Below are positions 60,201 to 64,000 of a stretch of DNA of 64,000 bases, piece after piece. Below the pieces are notes generated by a model. The model saw only the letters and a list, made by a program, of their open reading frames with translations. It was not told where the DNA came from and made no database searches. Position 1 is the stretch's first letter; each line of letters starts with the position of its first letter. The position numbers were made by a program, and so were the translations under genes. This DNA comes from Yponomeuta sedellus (Eukaryota > Arthropoda > Insecta > Lepidoptera > Yponomeutidae), in NCBI GenBank assembly GCA_934045075.1, contig OW203724.1:10651473-10715472 (forward strand). Reading direction: 5' to 3'.

Positions 60201-63036
60201 AATGATTTCTACCAAAAGAAAAATTATCCAACGTCAAAGGATGACCTGTTGAACCGAACTACGAGTATACTACACACTACAAAATCGGTTCAGACACTTT
60301 AAAAAAGTGTTCCAGACGAGACCTATATTACCACGAAGAAAGAGTTAATCTGCCTCCACTGTCTGTCTGTCCATGCGTCCGACCTTTAAAGGACTGTCCA
60401 TGCGTACGATCTTTGGAACCGTAAGATAAGGTAAGAATATTTTTTAATGTGCACCCTGCGCCAAGAACATCCTTTCCCTGGGCACTAGACTTAAGATCAA
60501 TGCTCTCGACGTTAATGCGTTCCAAGACGACCTCTGTGGCGCAGCGGTCGCAGCGGTAGCGCATCTGCCTACCACGCGATAGGTCCCGGGTTCGATCCCT
60601 GGCATGGGACAAAAAAAACCCTAGGTCTAGGATGTTTACATGTTTGTGATGTCGCTGTGTCTGGTTCCCACGACACAAGGTATCCTAGTGTGACAGGACG
60701 AAACCCTATATTAGTTACTTTGTTGATTGTTCTGATGATATACGTGCGGCAGACCCCTAAGGCTAAAATGTCACCCGGGCCCCTTAGGCGCAGTCCGACC
60801 CTGGTCGTCCCTAGCGCTTCTCAATGACTGGCGATGCTCGTACATAGGTTAAACGGGTCTAGTCGCGATTATGTATTAGGTAAACGTCGGGAATTAAGGT
60901 ACCTATTTATATTTTACCTAATAATAATCGCGATTAGACCCGTTTAATATACAGGGTGTCTCATTCAAATCGGTCAGTATGGGAAAGTCTGAAACTATAA
61001 GACATATCTACGAAGATCTGTTCTGAGGAACCATGTCATCGATTTTAATAACAAGAAAAAGTGCATTCATACATTTTAAAAAACATCTGTACCCCCTGCA
61101 CCTTTCCTGAAATGAAATTAAAAGTAAAACACAAAAAGGCTTACTGACTCCCAAACCAACAATTCCTATGCTATGGCTATCCAAGCTTCTTCCAAGTTCC
61201 AAATAACTTCGATTCTCTTCTCGATTGTGCGCTTTTTGGTTTAATCTGTGTTTCTGTGGCAATGGAAATGTCTTCTTTCTTCAAATTAAAAATTACCTAC
61301 TTATCTTATCTTAAAATTATCTTATTGATTGAAGTTGAACCCTGTATTTCTTTCCTTTAATCGTAAGTACCCAATTCACAAAAAAAAGTGTATGTACAAT
61401 CACATCCAGAGAAATCATCTCTGAAATGGAATAAAAGATAACTAACACCGATAATGGTTAAATTCAGATAGGTACCTATAAGAGTTATGTTGGTACCTTT
61501 ATCCTATTCCAGACATGATCTAGTACTTGAGAAACAACAAGTCTGAATTTCCCGCGCTCCGATCATTTAGGCCTAACGCAAAAATGTAGTACCTATATCG
61601 AAATTTTGCTGCGTCTTCGTCCGTTGTAATTCGGATCAAAAGCATTCTAAAATGTGCGAATTTAAACATTTTAAGAATATACAGCCTTGTGTCAATAACC
61701 TAGGCCTTTAATAAAATGCTAAGTGTTCACTTTTTGCATAATAGAAAAGTTTAAGAAAAGGAGTTCATAATTATAAGAATTTGTTTACAAAGCTGTTTAT
61801 TTACAATCCTACTTATCATCATAAAAAAGAACAAAAAATACATAAATGAAAATATAAAAATTAAACTAAAACTAATTTAAATAAAATATTTGATCCAGAT
61901 CGCCGTCGGTCGGTAGAGTAAATGTAAATAATAAAAAAGAATTGGTTTTCCTTTGTTGAAGTCTTGAAGTCTGAAGAGAAGTCTTGAAGTGTTGTGTTAT
62001 CTGGGTGCAGTCCATAACCTATAATTTAAAAGTTAAGAGATAATATTTTTAAGTTAAAAGTAGCAATTTTAAATCATATTTGTTTATATTTACCTACTAT
62101 TTGTAAAATTATTGAGCAAACAATTTACTGTAAAGATCGGAAGTAATAATAAGAGGACTTTATTTTAAGGAAAATAATTTTAAATATCTGTTATAAAGCC
62201 CCGGAGAAGCCAACGTCCGGCGGCGGCGGCTGGAGGCCTCCACATATTTTTAAATTCAATTCAAATATATATTTTTTTAATAAAAATATATTATGTAGGT
62301 ATATATATAATATTAAAAAACAAAATGTTAAATTAATGTTCGTCAAATTCTTAGTTTCACAATAGATAAACTAAGTAAGTATGTCGGATAGATAAAAAAA
62401 TCTTTGCTTGACAATTATACTCGTAGTACTGACAATTTTGTCGGATTTGTCACTTACATGCGCCAGGTCCTGATAACCAATGATAATGTTGTAATTTTGA
62501 GGTATAACTTCCTTTGATTTATACTTTTTTTAACACTTTTCACACTAAGCAACCTCCATACAAACAATATACATTTGTTTTATCGGCAGTAAAATCCTTG
62601 TAATTTTCAGTCACTTCACTATTCTTTCAGCACTTTTCACGCTTCGCACGCAATATTTTTCGCGGGAAAAAGTCCATTCTCTTTTAATAAAAACTTTTAA
62701 TCTTCACTTGTATATATCTATATAGATAGATAGATAGAATATTCTTTATTGCATGTACACCAAGGATTACATAATGCAATTGATTAAGCCAACAGTTAAC
62801 TGTAATAAATCTAGGAATTCTGTTTGGACATATTTCCAACCTAAATCAGATTAACTAATCACAAATACAGTTTTTTTTTTTCATTTTCTTTTCACTCTGA
62901 TCATTACGAAACAGGTAAATTATGTTTTAAACAAAGTCAGTTTTTTATTACCGGTAGGCACGAGTACGTTTTCCGTTTCATCCCCCGAGCTGTCAGAGTC
63001 GCCGGCGTCGAGGTGCGCGTGGGGCGCGGTGTCCAT
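39237..63036 (-). CDS. ETS transcription factor, ERG/FLI1 class (five coding exons)
   Basis: Exons are 63036-62952, 59715-59573, 59262-59127, 41666-41413 and 39518-39237. All are GT-AG, phases match and the product is 299 aa. Residues 29-98 form a Pointed (PNT/SAM) domain ([17 protein letters not shown], then [17 protein letters not shown]), used for protein contacts. Residues about 140-223 form the winged-helix ETS domain ([25 protein letters not shown], the recognition helix [17 protein letters not shown] with Arg193 and Arg196, then [10 protein letters not shown]). WEGTNGEF places it with ERG/FLI1 and Drosophila Ets65A or Ets21C; I cannot choose between these. The short C-terminal tail has four degenerate GQSGPEL heptads. 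Introns total about 23 kb, mostly repeats. An out-of-frame ATG eight bases upstream could act as an uORF. Confidence 0.92.
39688..39925 (+). mobile_element. second tRNA-derived SINE family (plus copy)
   Basis: The tRNA-like head GGCCTTGATGGCGCAGCGG, with B-box-like GGTTTCGATCCC, is followed by a body containing CTTGGATGTTATCTATG and ending in a GTCCATGAATATTTATT tail. The same element is on the other strand at 43862-44100. Confidence 0.8.
39922..39988. repeat. tetranucleotide microsatellite
   Basis: ATTC units pass into GTTC units (about 15 repeats), at the SINE tail. Confidence 0.9.
40001..40145 (+). mobile_element. 5'-truncated tRNA-derived SINE
   Basis: It begins inside the T-arm (GCGGGTTCGAATCCCGG) and runs through the tail (TAGCACGGGTTAGTGC) into sequence also found in the 305-bp array monomer (ATTCCGATGTAAAACC). 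Confidence 0.8.
40703..40800 (-). mobile_element. Penelope-like 3'-end fragment
   Basis: It matches one arm end of the 27946-28641 fold-back (AACTGTTTTTATACGG to TTTCGGCACTTTTTCAGG). Confidence 0.75.
40801..41412. other. ETS intron DNA, nothing recognised
   Basis: No repeat family or coding sequence is recognised between the PLE fragment and ETS exon 4. Confidence 0.4.
41732..41887 (+). pseudogene. LINE reverse-transcriptase C-terminal tail
   Basis: A plus-strand frame reads [18 protein letters not shown] then [14 protein letters not shown] and stops at 41885-41887. This R-G-R-P...W-x-DD pattern is the usual 3' end of insect endonuclease/RT LINE proteins. It is a 5'-truncated insertion 66 bp upstream of ETS exon 4 in the intron, antisense to the gene. 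Confidence 0.8.
41888..43030. other. ETS intron with one palindrome
   Basis: A 19-bp inverted repeat is at 42327-42345 and 42351-42369 (loop 5). No coding sequence is recognised. Confidence 0.5.
43031..43185. promoter_or_regulatory. GC-rich island in ETS intron 3 with ETS-type motifs
   Basis: About 150 bp are markedly GC- and CpG-rich within AT-rich intron. CACCGGAAGG (43056-43065) and GCCGGAAGTG (43076-43085) match the CCGGAA(G/A)T core bound by ETS proteins, and GGGCGG occurs downstream. It could be an internal promoter or enhancer upstream of the ETS-domain exons. This is inference from motifs only; a GC-rich repeat is the alternative. Confidence 0.35.
43393..43426. repeat. short perfect palindrome
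   Basis: 13-bp arms (TACGAGATAACAC and its complement) flank an 8-base loop. Confidence 0.85.
43862..44100 (-). mobile_element. second tRNA-derived SINE family (minus copy)
   Basis: Reverse-orientation counterpart of 39688-39925. The head is at 44100-44030 (GGGATCGAACCCGAGACC on the plus strand). Confidence 0.8.
44584..44790 (-). mobile_element. tRNA-derived SINE (first family), minus copy
   Basis: The tail (TTCACTAACCCGTGC) is at the left, the B-box-like GGGATTCGAACCCGCG at about 44665, and the head GAGCTAATGGGCGACTC at about 44720. Confidence 0.85.
44791..46650. other. ETS intron, no gene recognised
   Basis: Several open frames of around 100 codons occur (for example plus 45786-46109), but none has a recognisable domain or splice context. 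I treat them as chance. Confidence 0.4.
46655..47455 (+). mobile_element. Penelope-like element fragment with GIY-YIG endonuclease
   Basis: In the plus frame from 46771 it reads [19 protein letters not shown], then [14 protein letters not shown] and later [18 protein letters not shown]. This is the GIY-YIG nuclease end of a Penelope-like polyprotein (IPVAWEPVL near 47060 is its terminus). One or more frameshifts break it. The 3' untranslated part runs to 47455 and matches the arms of the 27946-28641 fold-back. Confidence 0.85.
47456..48984. other. ETS intron, little recognised
   Basis: A short 5S-SINE tail fragment (CTTGGATGTCCCCACTGC, about 48605-48635) is the only family-assigned sequence that I see. 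Confidence 0.4.
48985..49145 (+). mobile_element. 5S-derived SINE, head-truncated
   Basis: Body and tail motifs are in order: GGCGGCTTGATAA, AAGGCCCGCCACTGCC, GGCCTAACCTTCCTGCG and CCCCAGCAGTGGGGAC. Confidence 0.75.
49594..50135. repeat. GC-richer interspersed repeat with inverted ends
   Basis: GGGTGGATCTACACGAATTG (about 49728) and its near-complement (about 49930-49955) form an inverted pair of about 23 bp, about 200 bp apart. The block is GC-richer than its surroundings. I cannot assign a class. Confidence 0.45.
50633..50790 (+). mobile_element. tRNA-derived SINE (first family), complete head
   Basis: The head GCCCATTAGCTCAGTTGG has a cloverleaf-like layout, with anticodon stem CTGGC/GCCAG around ACGGATA and T-arm GCGGGTTCGAATCCCGG. 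The tail runs to AAAAATAGTATA. The loop lacks U33 and flanking SINE sequence is present, so I do not call a tRNA gene. Confidence 0.85.
51300..51600 (-). mobile_element. 5S-rRNA-derived SINE, full-length
   Basis: On the minus strand it begins GGTTAAGCAACGTGGGGC and continues to GCATGGATGGGTGACC. These match the internal promoter (A box and C box) half of eukaryotic 5S rRNA. A body shared with at least five other copies in this window follows. This places it in the 5S-derived (SINE3) class. Confidence 0.75.
51601..52845. other. ETS intron with two palindromes
   Basis: Perfect inverted repeats are at 52339-52353/52363-52377 (15-bp arms) and 52439-52455/52461-52477 (17-bp arms), only 60 bp apart and unrelated in sequence. 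A local direct repeat of AGAATGGAGAACTGAATG occurs near 52653 and 52682. Confidence 0.6.
52846..53242. mobile_element. MITE with inverted repeats of about 70 bp
   Basis: The ends (52846-52922 and 53172-53242) are diverged inverted repeats sharing TAGCGC, CCAATGG and CATAACTTGTTT motifs. An internal 15-bp-arm palindrome lies at 53021-53067. Single-end relatives occur at 8418-8495, 23430-23505 and about 58100-58175. Confidence 0.7.
53243..55877. other. ETS intron, no gene recognised
   Basis: 53590-53730 resembles a retroelement 3' region (GTCGTCGAAACGTCGAGG). No coding sequence with a recognisable domain is seen. Confidence 0.4.
55878..55975 (-). mobile_element. 5S-derived SINE tail fragment
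   Basis: Contains CCACTGCTGGGGCACGG and CATACTCCACCGCGGG, matching the tail of the 51300 copy. Confidence 0.65.
56030..56077. repeat. near-perfect palindrome, 21-bp arms
   Basis: 56030-56050 and 56057-56077 are reverse complements with one mismatch, loop 6. Confidence 0.9.
56078..59126. other. ETS intron 3, distal part, no gene recognised
   Basis: Only a MITE fragment near 58100-58175 is assigned. ETS exon 3 follows at 59127. Confidence 0.4.
59756..60142 (-). mobile_element. two 5S-derived SINE copies in ETS intron 1
   Basis: A tail fragment (59756-59822) is followed by a longer copy (59932-60142) with CTGCTGGGGCACGGGTCTC, GGGCCTTACTGTCAG and GCCGGCACCAACGGCTTA. Confidence 0.75.
60530..60720 (+). 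mobile_element. third tRNA-derived SINE family
   Basis: The head contains CTCTGTGGCGCAGCGG and B-box-like CGGGTTCGATCCCTGG, followed by a short A-run and a body (GGATGTTTACATGTTTG). Confidence 0.7.
60851..60945. repeat. inverted repeat, arms about 33 bp
   Basis: 60851-60884 and 60913-60945 match with one mismatch and one indel. A related inverted structure lies at 8776-8848, so this may be a very small MITE family. Confidence 0.8.
60946..62951. other. ETS intron 1, no gene recognised
   Basis: AT-rich. A GATA-type short microsatellite (GATAGATAGATAGA) is at about 62725. Nothing coding is recognised. Confidence 0.4.
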
Positions 63037-64000
63037 ACCCGCATGGCTGCCGGGCGCGCGGGGTGCCAGGGTTAATCCGCGAATTTTACTTCAGAACCTA
63101 GGTACGTCCGCTGGTTGTACCGTCACTGTCGACTCCTCAAACTCTAATGGGGTGCAACCCGCGAAAACTACTCGATGCTCGATGTGGTCCGCGTCATCGA
63201 GATTCGTCATCGTACGGAGCTCTCGCGTCGCATCGCGAGCAAACGAGGAAAATGTACGCCTTCGTTCCGAGAACTGTAGGCAGAAAGTCCACTGCCGCTT
63301 TTGCCACTTGGAGATTGCAGCTTGAGGTGAAGGTGAGACAGGGTTCAAAGCAGCAATGTAGACAAGAGTTTCGTTTGACTGGTATGATATTGATCAGGTG
63401 ATTTGATAGCACGATCGAGCCTAGGTACCTACCGTGACCTTTCTGAGACTTCCTGAGTGCGTGGTGAAACACTCATTAGGTACCATGGGTAATTATTAGA
63501 TAATATCTGTACTAACTCCTACGTATCTGACCGCCGGCTTCTGAAATGACAATACACCCTTTATTTTCTAAAAAAAAAGCTGCTCGACAACAGCTCGAAC
63601 AAAGCAAATAGACCCTTAACGAAAGAGATGAGAGTGCACATTTTACATCTGTGCATCGTCTCGGTTACATAACAGGCTACTATTTAGGTAAAGTCAGTTT
63701 AGTTGGGGCAATTGGGGCTGTTTTGTATTTATGTAGGTACTTGTCTAATAACTGACTTTAATCTTGGACAAAAACTGCCCAATAAACCACAGTACATGAG
63801 CCAAGGCGAGCGGCTTCCACAGGAAATCCCATCCAATCACGCACGTCATAGACAGACGGCTTTAATTCTGCCGCACACACGTCTAACCGCGGGATTCGCA
63901 TTGCTGCGCATATAAAGTAAGATGATATAATAATAATGGAAAACACTCCCATTTAAAGGATATAAATCACTAGAAAAATAATGACTCTAGCCTAAATAAT
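63037..64000 (-). promoter_or_regulatory. ETS gene upstream region
   Basis: The 5'UTR and promoter should lie here, given the coding start at 63036. 63000-63300 is CpG-richer than the rest, consistent with a promoter-proximal region. Overlapping open frames on both strands at 63029-63472 lack recognisable domains. Confidence 0.4.

Noticed and set aside
63029..63472. overlapping open frames of 84-98 codons on both strands
   Set aside because: No recognisable domain. They lie in the CpG-richer upstream region of the ETS gene, where stops are rare by composition.

Overview
This window is eukaryotic, AT-rich, transposon-dense DNA and is almost certainly from a moth or butterfly (Lepidoptera). 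The support is split genes with GT-AG introns, a high load of SINEs, LINEs, MITEs, hAT, Tc1/mariner and Penelope-like pieces, and arthropod-type gene families. No bacterial-type feature (operon, CRISPR, rRNA operon) is present. All gene models below were assembled by eye from exon frames and splice sites.

Layout. Positions 1-22460 are dominated by a tandem segmental duplication with an offset of about 16.79 kb. Positions 1-5667 and 16791-22460 differ by only about three events. The right unit (5668-22460) carries, in order: a truncated LINE gag ORF, a hAT transposase remnant, a plus-strand THAP-domain exon, three tandem copies of a minus-strand THAP-domain gene fragment (about 10.6-17.1 kb), two adjacent hAT-type elements (the second with a broken intron-bearing Tc1/mariner-like element nested in it), and the promoter and first exon of spermidine synthase. 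The left copy therefore ends in an orphan spermidine synthase exon 1 (5309-5512).

Positions 22102-25163 hold a complete three-exon spermidine synthase gene on the plus strand (287 aa). Positions 38400-27334 hold a complete seven-exon minus-strand gene for a very divergent nicotinic-type (Cys-loop superfamily) receptor subunit (391 aa) that has lost one Cys-loop cysteine. Its introns carry a deeply nested repeat stack (LINE, then a tandem SINE array, then a Penelope-like fold-back) and a 722-bp fold-back element. Positions 63036-39237 hold a five-exon minus-strand ETS transcription factor of the ERG/FLI1 class, with a Pointed domain and an ETS domain (299 aa). The last two genes are head to tail on the same strand. 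Spermidine synthase and the receptor gene converge.

The three intact genes have no obvious shared pathway (polyamine synthesis, membrane receptor, transcription factor). What stands out is genome dynamics: a very recent or artefactual 16.8-kb duplication, a dated series of insertions inside the THAP triplication, a 305-bp SINE-derived tandem array, several SINE or PLE copies present as inverted fold-backs (one pivoting on the tRNA anticodon loop), 5S-rRNA-derived SINEs, and many unrelated short near-perfect palindromes.
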